Source of the DNA: Calditrichales bacterium MX18-03
Lineage (GTDB): Bacteria; Bacillota; Clostridia; Lutisporales; Lutisporaceae
DNA length: 64,000 bases
Direction of reading: 5' to 3'
NCBI GenBank assembly: GCA_021083345.1
Contig: JAJGRE010000001.1
Span: forward strand, 434,001 to 498,000
The notes below the pieces were generated by a model that was not told where the DNA came from, did not search any database, and saw nothing but the letters and a program-made list of their open reading frames with translations. How positions within the stretch are numbered: the first letter of the stretch is position 1; every line of letters starts with the position of its first letter. This document shows, in pieces, positions 17,100-24,877 of this stretch. The position numbers were made by a program, and so were the translations under genes.

Positions 17100-18311
17100 A
17101 TGAAGGAACGACATTTTTCAACCTATGTCCTTGCAATCCTTTTCTGCGCTGTGGTGGCAGGCATCATTGCCTATCCCGTCGAAGCGGTCAAAGCTGCTTC
17201 AGAGGGGCTGCTGCTGTGGTTCAACGTGGTCTGTCCTGCGCTGCTGCCTTTCTTTATCTGCATTGAAGTGCTGATCGGGCTTGGCATCGTAAGCTTCCTG
17301 GGCGCAGCCCTCCGGCCGCTGATGGCCCCTGCTTTCAACCTGCCTGGCGAAGCGGCCTTCTGCTTTATCATGAGTATTTCTTCAGGCTATCCTGTGGGCT
17401 CAAAAATAACAGCCAAGCTTCGTGAGGAGGCTATCTGTACAAAGCGGGAGGGGCAGCGCATGCTGAGCCTCTGCAGCACCTCCGGACCACTGTTCATCAT
17501 TGGCGCCGTTGCTGCAGGCCTGCTGAACAATGCCGCCATCGGGCTGCTGCTGGCTTTTTCCCATTACCTGTCGGCTATTGCAGTCGGCCTGTGCTTCAGG
17601 TTTTTAGATCAGGAAAAAAGATCTGCCCCCCGGTCAGCCAACCGGTCTCCCTTGGCCGATATGCTGGCATACAGAAAAAAAGACGGCAGGACCATCGGCA
17701 TCCTCTTAGGCGATGCCGTTAGAAACAGTGTCAATCTGATCCTGCTTATCGGCGGCTTCATTATCTTCTTTGCAGTCATAACACGGATCATGAAGCTCAC
17801 CGGCCTGTTAGACTTGCTGTCCGGACTTATCCTATGGATCATTCCGCTGCCCGGTATACAAGTCCATACGGTATCCGCCTTCCTGATCGGCTTGCTTGAG
17901 GTAACCAACGGAATCAAGGAATGCGCTGCCCTACAGCTTCCTTTGGCGGCACAGATCATGATGGTCAGCTTTATGATCGGCTTCGGCGGTCTCTCCGTCA
18001 ATGCTCAGGTCCTCAGCATCGTCGCCGTGACGGATCTGAGCTTTGGGATCTATTTCTTGGGCAAACTGCTTCAGGGCTTTTTCGCATCAGCCTTCGCGTA
18101 TCTTCTTTATTCCTTTACCTATTGCACACAGGTCTTCAAGGTCTTTTCAGGTGAAAGCACAGCGCCTGCCGTCGATATCGGCCTGTACAGCACAGGCTGG
18201 CTCAGCATCTTCCGGCATTCTTTCTTTTATCTGATATTGGCACTCCTGCTCCTCTTGCTGCTCAACCTGCCATACCGAAGCATAGCAAAAAGGCACAGAC
18301 CTACTTTTTGA
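17100..18311 (+). CDS. ylbJ: Sporulation integral membrane protein YlbJ
   Basis: Polytopic membrane protein of 403 residues with about 8 to 10 hydrophobic segments, and nucleoside-transporter-gate-like repeats (FNVVCPALLPFFICIEVLIG and the matching later half). The segment SISSGYPVGSKI is a YlbJ hallmark. In B. subtilis YlbJ is made in the mother cell under SigE and is needed for spore cortex formation; its transported molecule is not established. The ATG has only a weak ribosome site (GGGGTAG). It follows tmcAL and converges with the coiled-coil gene. Confidence 0.9.
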   Translation: MKERHFSTYVLAILFCAVVAGIIAYPVEAVKAASEGLLLWFNVVCPALLPFFICIEVLIGLGIVSFLGAALRPLMAPAFNLPGEAAFCFIMSISSGYPVGSKITAKLREEAICTKREGQRMLSLCSTSGPLFIIGAVAAGLLNNAAIGLLLAFSHYLSAIAVGLCFRFLDQEKRSAPRSANRSPLADMLAYRKKDGRTIGILLGDAVRNSVNLILLIGGFIIFFAVITRIMKLTGLLDLLSGLILWIIPLPGIQVHTVSAFLIGLLEVTNGIKECAALQLPLAAQIMMVSFMIGFGGLSVNAQVLSIVAVTDLSFGIYFLGKLLQGFFASAFAYLLYSFTYCTQVFKVFSGESTAPAVDIGLYSTGWLSIFRHSFFYLILALLLLLLLNLPYRSIAKRHRPTF

Positions 18312-18327
18312 TAGCAGCCGTGCCTTT
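18289..18327. terminator. Possible bidirectional terminator at the ylbJ end
   Basis: AAAGGCAC (18289-18296) and GTGCCTTT (18320-18327) form an 8-bp stem with a large loop that contains the ylbJ stop. T-tracts are weak in both directions. Confidence 0.4.
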
Positions 18328-18347
18328 ATCTTCATGAACGCTGATGG

Positions 18348-18884
18348 TCAGCTCTTGAAATTCTTCAGTTCATCCCTGTTGTTTTTGATGGTCTCGATAA
18401 TATTCACCGCATGCTTCTCCAGCTCGCTCAACAGGTCGTCAGCATATGCCTTGGAGCCTAAGCGGATCTTCTTGGCATCGATCTGAGCGGCTATAATGAC
18501 TTCCTTGGCCTGCTCGTTGGCCCGCTTCATGATATCACTTTCATCGATCAAGTCCTGTACCCGCTTATCAGCTTCCTTCTTCAGGATCTCTGCTTCCTTT
18601 TCAGCTTCAGCCAGGATGCGCTGTCTCTCATCCTTTATCTTCTGGAGCCTTTCCTCGCACTCTTTTCGAAGGCTTTCGGCCTCTTTCTTGGCTTCGATGA
18701 GGATCTTCTGGCGTTCTTCCTTGATCCACTGAGCCTGCTTGATCTCATCCGGCAGCTTGATGCGGATATCCTTGACAATCTCCTGCAGCTCTTCCTTGTT
18801 GATCATGGATCTACTGGAAAGGGGCAAATTCGGTGCTTTCTCCAGTATATCCTCCAGTGCGTCCAATAGCAGCATCACTTCCAT
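18348..18884 (-). CDS. Coiled-coil protein of unknown function downstream of coaD
   Basis: A 178-residue, highly charged protein. After about 45 N-terminal residues (LLLDALEDILEKAPNLPLSS) it is a long Glu/Lys/Arg-rich helix (about 55-160) with heptad-like repeats such as EERQKILIEAKKEAESL and DERQRILAEAEKEAEIL, roughly 36 residues apart. It resembles ATP synthase subunit b or DivIVA-type tails but lacks a membrane anchor and the DivIVA N-terminus. Similar genes follow coaD in many Clostridia; function is unknown. The start may be ATG 18884 or ATG 18875, the latter better spaced from GGGAAG. Confidence 0.75.
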   Translation of the reverse strand: MEVMLLLDALEDILEKAPNLPLSSRSMINKEELQEIVKDIRIKLPDEIKQAQWIKEERQKILIEAKKEAESLRKECEERLQKIKDERQRILAEAEKEAEILKKEADKRVQDLIDESDIMKRANEQAKEVIIAAQIDAKKIRLGSKAYADDLLSELEKHAVNIIETIKNNRDELKNFKS

Positions 18885-18896
18885 CTTCCCACTCTC

Positions 18897-19373
18897 CTAT
18901 CTCAATCTTTTCAATATTTCTTCCTCAATGGGCTCCGGCACCAGTCCCTTGATGCAGCCCCCAAGCCGAGCCACTTCCTTTACCAGGCTGGAGCTCAGGT
19001 AAGAGTACTTGCTGTTGGTCATCATAAAAACGGTTTCTATATCAGGCTGCAGCTTCCGGTTCATCAGAGCCATCTGCAGCTCATACTCAAAATCGGATAC
19101 GGCACGGAGACCTTTTATGATGGCTGTGGCTTTTTTTTGCTTGGCGAAATCGATCAATAAACCCGAGAAGCTGTCCACTTCTACATTAGGAATATCTTCG
19201 CATGCTTTGCTGAGCAGTGCCATCCGCTCTTCGATGGAAAACATGGGCTGCTTGCTGAGATTGTTGGATACAGCCACAATCACCCTGTCAAAAAGCAGCG
19301 CCGAGCGCTCAATAATATCAATATGTCCATTGGTAGCAGGGTCAAAGCTACCAGGACAGACAGCTATCCTCAC
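18897..19373 (-). CDS. coaD: Phosphopantetheine adenylyltransferase
   Basis: Makes dephospho-CoA from 4'-phosphopantetheine and ATP, the fourth step of CoA synthesis. The 158-residue protein begins (M)[16 protein letters not shown], with the nucleotidyltransferase TNGH motif; [15 protein letters not shown] near 125-140 is the conserved C-terminal segment. The start is GTG 19373, overlapping the rsmD stop in the GTGA arrangement, which indicates coupling. rsmD-coaD pairs are widespread. Confidence 0.97.
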   Translation of the reverse strand: MRIAVCPGSFDPATNGHIDIIERSALLFDRVIVAVSNNLSKQPMFSIEERMALLSKACEDIPNVEVDSFSGLLIDFAKQKKATAIIKGLRAVSDFEYELQMALMNRKLQPDIETVFMMTNSKYSYLSSSLVKEVARLGGCIKGLVPEPIEEEILKRLR

Positions 19374-19954
19374 AATGACTCCTCCTTATGCTGATCCGTA
19401 TTTTCACCGGCTACATAAAAAGAAAGCCTGGTGTTTCCATACAACTTGCTGCGGAACATGACCAGCCGGCCTACCTGGTCCGGCATGGCATCTCTGACTT
19501 CATGCTCCACCACAATATATCCGTCTTTTTCCAGTATGTCATGACTGTTGATTTCTTCCAGTGCCTTTTGGGCAATCCCTGTGGCATAGGGCGGATCAAT
19601 ATAAATGATGCCGAACCTTCTGTCGTGCATATGCAGCTTTTTGATAGCGGTAGTGTAATCGGTGTTGTACACTTCCGCTTCGTCCGTTATCTTCAATTGC
19701 TCCAGATTGCTCCGAAGCACTTTGATGCTTCTGATGCTTTCATCCACAAATACGACGTGCTGGGCTCCCCGGCTCAGTGCTTCAATGCCGATACCGCCGG
19801 TCCCTCCGAAAAGATCCAAAAAGTTGCTGTCAAGAACAGCGCTTCCCAGAATGTTAAAAAGCGATTCCTTTACCCGGTCCGCTGTCGGCCGGATATCCCT
19901 GCCTTCAAGGCTTTCAAGCCTTCTCCCCCTATGTATGCCTGCAATGACGCGCAA
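19370..19954 (-). CDS. rsmD: 16S rRNA (guanine(966)-N2)-methyltransferase RsmD
   Basis: SAM-dependent methyltransferase of 194 residues. It begins (M)[33 protein letters not shown] near 42-60 is the SAM-binding motif I and [11 protein letters not shown] near 117-127 holds the catalytic DPPY. The start is TTG 19954, 7 nt after GGAGG. It overlaps coaD by 4 nt. The upstream 470 bp hold no gene on this strand. Confidence 0.95.
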   Translation of the reverse strand: MRVIAGIHRGRRLESLEGRDIRPTADRVKESLFNILGSAVLDSNFLDLFGGTGGIGIEALSRGAQHVVFVDESIRSIKVLRSNLEQLKITDEAEVYNTDYTTAIKKLHMHDRRFGIIYIDPPYATGIAQKALEEINSHDILEKDGYIVVEHEVRDAMPDQVGRLVMFRSKLYGNTRLSFYVAGENTDQHKEESL

Positions 19955-20050
19955 CGCAATACCTCCTTTTTACGACAATTACATTTTATCACAAATTGTG
20001 CCATTATACAAAAATTATATTAACTTTTTTATCGTATCCTGATATCTAAG

Positions 20051-20091
20051 AGTCTCTAAGATATTTAGGATAACGCCAGAAATGCATTATC
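20051..20091. repeat. Copy A of a small dispersed repeat with a GGATAA hairpin
   Basis: The 24 nt from 20051 match 13526-13549 at 21 positions (AGTCTCTA..TATTT..GGATAAC core). Both copies are followed by TTATCC, so GGATAA..TTATCC can fold. A third, looser relative lies at 44985-45059. Confidence 0.5.
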
Positions 20092-20116
20092 CATATTCTC
20101 CGGTTGTCTTTATCTT

Positions 20117-20146
20117 TTGCAAATTAAATTAAAAAACTCGTATAAA
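20117..20146 (+). promoter_or_regulatory. Promoter-like sequence for the candidate small RNA
   Basis: TTGCAA (20117-20122), 18-nt spacer, TATAAA (20141-20146). Transcription would start near 20153. The -10 falls between the arms AACTCG/CGAGTT (20136-20159), which read on the minus strand could instead be a terminator. Confidence 0.5.
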
Positions 20147-20150
20147 AAAA

Positions 20151-20363
20151 ATCCGAGTTGTGCAACCTATGATTAGGGACGTTAGTTTCTAATAGATGCC
20201 CAGCCTATAAGCTGGATGTCTATCCTGCAGAACAGCACAGTATTTTTGGTTGTTCTGAAAAACTAAATTTCCCCATAGAGCTCTTCCTTCAATTTCTCCT
20301 CTCCCGATACTGGTGTGATTGCGGCAGGCAACAGCTTCCGCGGTTATTCACCAGTATTTTTTT
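20151..20363 (+). ncRNA. Candidate structured small RNA, about 210 nt
   Basis: A closing helix is formed by CTATG/CATAG, GGGA/TCCC and TTAGTTT/AAACTAA (left arm 20167-20188, right arm about 20259-20278). Inside it are two hairpins: ATAGA..TCTAT enclosing CCAGC..GCTGG (about 20193-20224) and CAGAACA..TGTTCTG (about 20228-20257). This is a three-way junction. An unpaired pyrimidine-rich linker (20279-20306, including TTTCTCCTCTCCC) follows, complementary to Shine-Dalgarno sequences. A long terminal hairpin and seven T residues end it. I do not recognise a known RNA family. The plus strand is favoured because the terminal stem contains three G-T pairs that are valid only in that orientation. No gene follows in this direction, so a trans-acting RNA is more likely than a riboswitch. 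Confidence 0.55.
20307..20363 (+). terminator. Terminator hairpin of the candidate small RNA
   Basis: ATACTGGTG (20307-20315) pairs perfectly with CACCAGTAT (20349-20357). After a 2-nt bulge the stem continues with TGATTGCGG against CCGCGGTTA using three wobbles. T residues follow to 20363. Confidence 0.65.
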
Positions 20364-20369
20364 GCTGCT

Positions 20370-20382
20370 GGTGCCAGGCACC
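20370..20382. repeat. Palindrome GGTGCCAGGCACC
   Basis: A 13-bp palindrome with perfect 6-bp arms. Near-copies are GGTGCCAGGCGC at 3909-3920 and TTGGCACCAA beside the GC palindrome at 49554. Such GGTGCC/GGCACC elements recur in intergenic DNA of many bacteria; role unknown. Confidence 0.5.
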
Positions 20383-20385
20383 AAA

Positions 20386-20421
20386 ATAGAAAGGCAGCGG
20401 GTTTTCCCGCTGCCTTTCTAT
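20386..20421. terminator. Strong bidirectional terminator downstream of the SASP gene
   Basis: A perfect 16-bp stem, ATAGAAAGGCAGCGGG (20386-20401) with CCCGCTGCCTTTCTAT (20406-20421) around TTTT. On the minus strand it begins 4 bp after the SASP stop and is followed by TTTGG, a short T-tract. Confidence 0.85.
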
Positions 20422-20424
20422 TTA

Positions 20425-20643
20425 TTATCTTCTTCCTGACATGCCTCTTTCAGCAGTTTCAATCATTCTTCTGACCATTTCTCCACCAACGCTGCCACAT
20501 TCCCTAGCTGTCTTTTCTCCGTTGTAGCCTGTGAAATCAATACCAAACTCAGTTGCTACCTGATCCCTGAAAGTCTTTAATGCTGCTTTGGCTTCGGGTA
20601 CCAGTGACCTGTTTGTTGATGATTGAGTTGTCGTTCTTTGCAT
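20425..20643 (-). CDS. Alpha/beta-type small acid-soluble spore protein
   Basis: DNA-binding spore protein of 72 residues that coats and protects DNA in dormant spores. It begins MQRTTTQSSTNRSLVPEAKA; the GPR protease site region is TEFGIDF near 33-39 and the second helix carries GSVGGEMVRRMIE, a family signature. One Cys (ARECGSVG) replaces the more usual Asn. I choose ATG 20643, 8 nt after GGAGG. A convincing SigG promoter was not found upstream. The gene stands alone between recG and the small RNA candidate with its own strong terminator. Confidence 0.93.
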   Translation of the reverse strand: MQRTTTQSSTNRSLVPEAKAALKTFRDQVATEFGIDFTGYNGEKTARECGSVGGEMVRRMIETAERGMSGRR

Positions 20644-20755
20644 ATGTAGCACCTCCTGTTTGTTTTTGTACTATTAATTTACTCTGTTTAAATTTTTTTA
20701 AACAATGTAAATTCTGTCCGTTTAAGTAAAAAACGCTACATATGGGATTGTTTTT

Positions 20756-22819
20756 TTAATTTAGGGTCACTTCATCCAGCAGCCTCTGAAAGCGTGCATC
20801 GAGAATGGCCTTCATTCGCCTGTATTCCTCCTGCTGCAGCAAGTTGCCGCCGTAGACATATTCCACTGCATCCCTGGAAAGCTTCAGCAGGTCAACATCC
20901 TTGAGGATATCCGCCAGCTTGAACTCCGGCAGGCCATGCTGCTTTTGCCCCAGCACTTCTCCGCCGCCCCGGAGCTCCAGATCCTTTTCCGCAATATCGA
21001 AGCCGTTTTCCGTTTTTGTCATGTATTTCAACCGTTCTGCGGCAACAGGATTGGCCGAGTCCGATATCAGAACGCAGTAAGACTGATGTTCGCCCCTGCC
21101 GACACGCCCTCTGAGCTGGTGAAGCTGGGCCATGCCGAAGCGGTCTGCATCCTCAATGACCATAATGGATGCATTGGGTATATTGACGCCTACCTCTATG
21201 ACTGTGGTAGAAACCAGTATTTTCGTCTCCCCCTTGCGGAAGCTTTCCATCACTTTATTTTTCTCGTCGGTTTTCATTTTTCCGTGCAGCAGGCCGACCT
21301 GGACATCCCTGAAATGCCCTTCGCGAAGGACTTCGCTATAGCTGACTGCCGAGTTCAGCTCCAGCTTCTCAGATTCCTCCACCAGCGGGCATACAAAATA
21401 AGCCTGCCTGCCGGACTTCAGCTCCTTCAGGATGAAATTAAAAAGCCGTTCCTTCTTGGCTGAATTGATGAAATAGGTCTCAACCTTTTTTCTTCCCGGC
21501 GGCATTTCATCAATGATGGATATGTCCAAATCGCCGTAGAGGATCAGGGTCAGCGTTCTTGGTATGGGCGTAGCGGTCATGACCATCATGTCCGGGTTGC
21601 TTCCCTTTGTGCCCAGAAGCGCCCTTTGCCGCACGCCGAAACGGTGCTGCTCGTCGGTAATCACCAAGCCCAGCCTGTGGAAGACTACTTGATCCTGAAG
21701 CAGGGCATGGGTTCCTACCAGCACGTGCAGCTCCCCGCTTCTGGCCTTTTCCAGCACTTCCCGCTTTTCTTTGGCCGTCATGCTCCCTTTCAGGATATCC
21801 ACGATGATGCCGGTATCCTTGAAAAGTTGCTTCAACGTCAGGAGATGCTGCTCCGCCAGAATTTCCGTGGGCACCATCATGATTCCCTGATACCCGCTCC
21901 TGACACATTTATATAATGCCGCTGCGGCCACCACCGTCTTGCCGGAGCCTACGTCACCCTGGACCAGGCGGTTCATCACCTTTGTGCTTTCCATATCCTT
22001 GCAGACTTCATCAAAAACCCGCAGCTGTGCTGAAGTCAGCTTGAAAGGAAGCTTCGCAATGAATTCCTCAGCCACCGGCACCTTGTCAAAGCCAATACCC
22101 TCCCGATCCTCACTGTTCATCCGCTTGATATGAAGCAGCCCCGACTGGAGAATAAAGAATTCTTCAAATTTTAACCGCCTTTTTGCCAGCTCAAGATTGA
22201 AAAATGTATCGGGAAAATGGATATTCTGAATGCAGAAGTTGATCTCCGCCAAATTGAACTGCTTCCTCAAATCTTCCGGAAAGACATCTGCCAGCTTGCC
22301 GCCGACTGCTTCCAAAGCAAGAAAAGCAGCTTTGCGCACATCCTTCTGGTATAACCCCTCCGTCAGAGGATAATCCGGTGCAATCCTTGAAAGGTGAAGG
22401 CTGTCATTTTCCGTCACCTTCTCATGCTCAGGAGACTCCATGATCAGATCCCGGCCCATCTGCTTCACTTTTCCATAAAGCAGCACCTCTTCACCGGGGG
22501 AAAACAGGTTCTTGATGAAGCGGTTGTTGAACCAGACCGCCGTCAGCTTTCCGGTGCTGTCAGCCACCGGCAGCTTAAAAATGACCAGGCTTTTCCGGCT
22601 CTTATACTCCTGAACCTTTTTCTCCACCCTGACCCTGATGGTATAATAGTTTTCCGGCATCAGATCCTTGATGTCGGAGACCTCACTTTTATCCTTATAT
22701 CCACGTGGGTAGTGGTACAGCAGATCTTCGACGGTTCGGATGCCCAGCTTTTGAAACAGCTTGGCTTTGGCCGGACCAATACCCTTAAGCTTTTGCAGCG
22801 GACTGCTCAAGAAATCCAT
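20756..22819 (-). CDS. recG: ATP-dependent DNA helicase RecG
   Basis: Branch-migrating helicase that regresses stalled forks and processes recombination intermediates. The 687-residue protein has an N-terminal wedge/OB region (about 1-240, including [20 protein letters not shown]), then superfamily 2 helicase motifs: Walker [10 protein letters not shown] near 290, DEQH in [11 protein letters not shown] near 388, and motif [15 protein letters not shown] near 570. ATG 22819 follows GAGGAG. It lies 2 bp after the YbaK-type gene, so they are probably cotranscribed. Confidence 0.97.
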   Translation of the reverse strand: MDFLSSPLQKLKGIGPAKAKLFQKLGIRTVEDLLYHYPRGYKDKSEVSDIKDLMPENYYTIRVRVEKKVQEYKSRKSLVIFKLPVADSTGKLTAVWFNNRFIKNLFSPGEEVLLYGKVKQMGRDLIMESPEHEKVTENDSLHLSRIAPDYPLTEGLYQKDVRKAAFLALEAVGGKLADVFPEDLRKQFNLAEINFCIQNIHFPDTFFNLELAKRRLKFEEFFILQSGLLHIKRMNSEDREGIGFDKVPVAEEFIAKLPFKLTSAQLRVFDEVCKDMESTKVMNRLVQGDVGSGKTVVAAAALYKCVRSGYQGIMMVPTEILAEQHLLTLKQLFKDTGIIVDILKGSMTAKEKREVLEKARSGELHVLVGTHALLQDQVVFHRLGLVITDEQHRFGVRQRALLGTKGSNPDMMVMTATPIPRTLTLILYGDLDISIIDEMPPGRKKVETYFINSAKKERLFNFILKELKSGRQAYFVCPLVEESEKLELNSAVSYSEVLREGHFRDVQVGLLHGKMKTDEKNKVMESFRKGETKILVSTTVIEVGVNIPNASIMVIEDADRFGMAQLHQLRGRVGRGEHQSYCVLISDSANPVAAERLKYMTKTENGFDIAEKDLELRGGGEVLGQKQHGLPEFKLADILKDVDLLKLSRDAVEYVYGGNLLQQEEYRRMKAILDARFQRLLDEVTLN

Positions 22820-22821
22820 AT

Positions 22822-23307
22822 CTACACACTCCTCACCGTGACAGACTCCAATCTGCCATGAATGAGGTTGGCCAAGTCCCGGGGCGACAGCTCAATCTGG
22901 TGACCCAGTTTTCCGGCGCTGACTATGATCGTATCCAGTACCTCGCTGGAGCTGTCCAACACCGTCTTATACTCTTTTTTCATGCCGATGGGCGAACAGC
23001 CGCCTCGGATATAGCCGGTAATCTTGTTGATGTCCGCGACCTTGATCATCTCAACCGACTTTTCATGCACTGCCTTAGCTGCTGCCTTCAAGTCAAGCTC
23101 TTCGGCTACGGGTATGACAAAAACAAAATACTCCCTGCTTGCCCCTTGCGTAACAAGCGTTTTATACACCTTTTCAACCGGCTGTCCTATTTTTTCGGCA
23201 ACCGAGATGCCGTCAATCTGGCCATCCACATGATCATAGCCGTAGGTCTTGTATGCGATCCCAGCCTTGTCCAGGAGGCGCATCGCGTTGGTTTTATGAT
23301 CCGCCAT
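22822..23307 (-). CDS. ybaK: YbaK-type aminoacyl-tRNA deacylase (Cys-tRNA(Pro) deacylase family)
   Basis: The 161-residue protein is a single YbaK/ProRS-INS domain. Family segments include [11 protein letters not shown] near 44-54, the catalytic-site Lys within it, and the loop [21 protein letters not shown] near 103-123. Members hydrolyse mischarged tRNAs, Cys-tRNA(Pro) for E. coli YbaK. It lies directly beside a second, different member of the superfamily. The pair precedes recG on the same strand with gaps of only 2 bp. Confidence 0.9.
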   Translation of the reverse strand: MADHKTNAMRLLDKAGIAYKTYGYDHVDGQIDGISVAEKIGQPVEKVYKTLVTQGASREYFVFVIPVAEELDLKAAAKAVHEKSVEMIKVADINKITGYIRGGCSPIGMKKEYKTVLDSSSEVLDTIIVSAGKLGHQIELSPRDLANLIHGRLESVTVRSV

Positions 23308-23309
23308 TC

Positions 23310-23798
23310 CTATTCCCCGCTTTCGTCATTTTCCCATCCCTTGCAAACGTCAACCCATTTTTTGCTTGAAGAATACTGTTCCATTTCCTCACAGGTAAGC
23401 TCAATTGCTGAATTGCCGCTGCCGGCAGCCGGAAAAACAGTCTTAAACCGTTTCATCGATACATCGAGATAGACCGGCATATCAGTCTGCAGCCCGAAGG
23501 GGCATACGCCGCCCACGGCATGTCCGGTATAAAAAAGTACTTCGTCCGGTTTCAGCATGCTGGCCTTGAAGCCGAACTCATTTTTGAACTTGACATTATC
23601 GGTTTTTGCATCCCCTGCCGTTACGATCAGCATGGCGCCCTCCCCGTCTTTAAAGGAAAGGGTTTTCGCTATCCTGGCCGGCTCCACCCCCGCCGCTTGT
23701 GCTGCCAATTCCACTGTCGCGCTTGAAGTCTCAAACTCCATGATGTCCTTGTCTCTGTTCCACTGTTTTAGGTGCTCTCTTACTTTCTCAATTGCCAT
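23310..23798 (-). CDS. Second YbaK/EbsC-family deacylase
   Basis: This 162-residue protein begins MAIEKVREHLKQWNRDKDIM and shares the superfamily fold: ARIAKTLSFKDGEGAMLIVTAG and GGVCPFGLQTDMPVYLD replace the corresponding YbaK loops. It is closer to the ProX/YwhH-like group than to YbaK proper, so it may clear a different mischarged tRNA (for example Ala-tRNA(Pro)); that is inference. I choose ATG 23798, 9 nt after AAAGGA, over ATG 23804, which is too close. It heads the deacylase-recG group. Confidence 0.85.
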   Translation of the reverse strand: MAIEKVREHLKQWNRDKDIMEFETSSATVELAAQAAGVEPARIAKTLSFKDGEGAMLIVTAGDAKTDNVKFKNEFGFKASMLKPDEVLFYTGHAVGGVCPFGLQTDMPVYLDVSMKRFKTVFPAAGSGNSAIELTCEEMEQYSSSKKWVDVCKGWENDESGE

Positions 23799-23845
23799 AA
23801 TCATATGTCCTTTCTGTATTTTATCTAGCTTTGAATGCCGCAGGA

Positions 23846-24580
23846 TCAGTCCATCAGTTCCTTCAGCATTCTTTCGGTGTTGTTCAGAAATTGCCTGGTC
23901 AGGATATAATGCTCTGTCTCTTCATATTTCTTTTGTATTAACGCATTTTCGTTCAGTACATAAATCTCCGCACCCGGAAATGCAAGCAATATAGGTGAAT
24001 GGGTTGCAATGATGAATTGCGAATTGGCTTTCACCAGGTCATTGATGCTGCTCAGCAGTGCAAGCTGCCTAAGAGGCGATAACGCTGCTTCCGGCTCATC
24101 TAGGAGATACAAACCATTGCCGTAGAAACGGTTCAGAATAAGCGACATAAAGCTCTCCCCATGGGACTGCTTGTGAAGGGATTTCCCGCCGTAGCTTTGG
24201 ACAAGGGGTGCAATTTTATCCAGCTCGTCAATCTCCGTTGCAACGTTATAGAAGCTTTCAGCCCTGAGAAAATAGCCATCCTTTGGCTTCCTGGCGCCCT
24301 TTGACAAAGTGATGTATTGATGCAGATCGGAGTGGGACGCACAAGTGGAAAAATTGAAGTTCTTTGAGCCGCCTTCGGGATTGAAGCCGTAATTGACGGC
24401 AATCGCCTCCAGCAAGGTGGATTTGCCCGTACCGTTTTCGCCGACGAAAAAGGTAACCCTGCTGCCAAGTTCCAGCCTGTCTAGCTGACGGACGATCGGC
24501 AGGCAAAAAGGATATTCCTCCGATTTTTCTATTCTGTTTTTATTCAGGTAAATACCCCTGATGTATAAGTCTGTATTCAT
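23846..24580 (-). CDS. AAA/ABC-type ATPase (OLD/RecF-like, AAA_21), function unknown
   Basis: A 244-residue ATP-binding protein beginning MNTDLYIRGIYLNKNRIEKS. Walker A GENGTGKST lies near 47-55, the ABC-like signature SHGESFMS near 143, Walker B LYLLDEPEAALS near 160 and the switch His in IIATHSPIL near 193. There is no membrane or nuclease domain, so it is not a transporter subunit by itself. Similar stand-alone proteins are common in Firmicutes and are sometimes linked to DNA repair or defence, without proof. ATG 24580 follows AAGGA. It is 10 bp downstream of a truncated HI0074-like gene. Confidence 0.85.
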   Translation of the reverse strand: MNTDLYIRGIYLNKNRIEKSEEYPFCLPIVRQLDRLELGSRVTFFVGENGTGKSTLLEAIAVNYGFNPEGGSKNFNFSTCASHSDLHQYITLSKGARKPKDGYFLRAESFYNVATEIDELDKIAPLVQSYGGKSLHKQSHGESFMSLILNRFYGNGLYLLDEPEAALSPLRQLALLSSINDLVKANSQFIIATHSPILLAFPGAEIYVLNENALIQKKYEETEHYILTRQFLNNTERMLKELMD

Positions 24581-24590
24581 ATGGATTCCT

Positions 24591-24728
24591 TCAATACGTG
24601 AATTCAAACCTTTGTATTGCCGCATCATATATGTAATCATTAGTGACTGCGATATCAACCACTTCTCTCAGGCGGGCTGTTGCACTTGCAAAATCTTCAA
24701 ATTTCTCTCTCAGCCGCTTTTCTTTCAT
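24591..24728 (-). pseudogene. Truncated HI0074-type nucleotidyltransferase substrate-binding protein
   Basis: A 45-residue frame with an excellent start (AGGAGG 7 nt before ATG 24728) reading MKEKRLREKFEDFASATARL and ending in DAAIQRFEFTY. The family (HI0074, partner of MNT-type nucleotidyltransferases) has DxxIQRFEFTFEL at this place and continues for about 80 more residues; here a stop falls inside the motif and the rest is missing. The next gene begins 10 bp later. It looks like the residue of a deletion that joined the 5' end of this gene to the AAA ATPase. No nucleotidyltransferase partner is nearby. Confidence 0.75.
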
Positions 24729-24767
24729 GCACAGACCTCCTGGGCGTAAAGTGTTGGTTTATTTCCT

Positions 24768-24796
24768 ATTATAGCCAAATTTTCTGCTTTTGCTAA
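24768..24796 (-). promoter_or_regulatory. Promoter of the truncated gene / AAA ATPase unit
   Basis: On the minus strand TTAGCA (24796-24791), 17-nt spacer, TATAAT (24773-24768), about 40 bp upstream of ATG 24728. Confidence 0.65.
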
Positions 24797-24877
24797 CAAA
24801 TATTTGATGCATTCATTTGCTAGGAAATGCTAGACATAAGCTTCAGCTATTTTATTAAAGTCCCTAGAATATCTTTT

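Larger units (their letters stand above)
19955..20424. other. 470-bp gene-free region between rsmD and the SASP gene
   Basis: No credible reading frame occurs on either strand. The left part (about 20034-20091) holds a member of a small repeat with a GGATAA..TTATCC hairpin. The middle (20117-20363) holds a promoter-like sequence and a strongly structured RNA candidate. The right end holds the palindrome GGTGCCAGGCACC and the SASP terminator. Confidence 0.7.

Noticed and set aside
20136-20159. Minus-strand terminator AACTCG/CGAGTT, which would place the structured RNA on the minus strand
   Set aside because: Kept only as an alternative: no minus-strand promoter is visible to the right, and the terminal hairpin loses three base pairs on that strand.
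20151-20363. 6S RNA, tmRNA, RNase P RNA or SRP RNA identity for the candidate RNA
   Set aside because: The conserved sequence marks of RNase P, tmRNA and SRP RNA are absent, and the three-way junction does not fit the single extended hairpin of 6S RNA. It also lacks hammerhead core residues.
20644-20755. SigG promoter for the SASP gene
   Set aside because: Only partial matches (GAATT, CATTGTT) at wrong spacing were seen.
23846-24728. Defence island around the AAA ATPase
   Set aside because: Flanks are recG, deacylases, fakA and ribosomal genes; there is no nuclease, integrase or second defence gene, so the ATPase alone does not support this.
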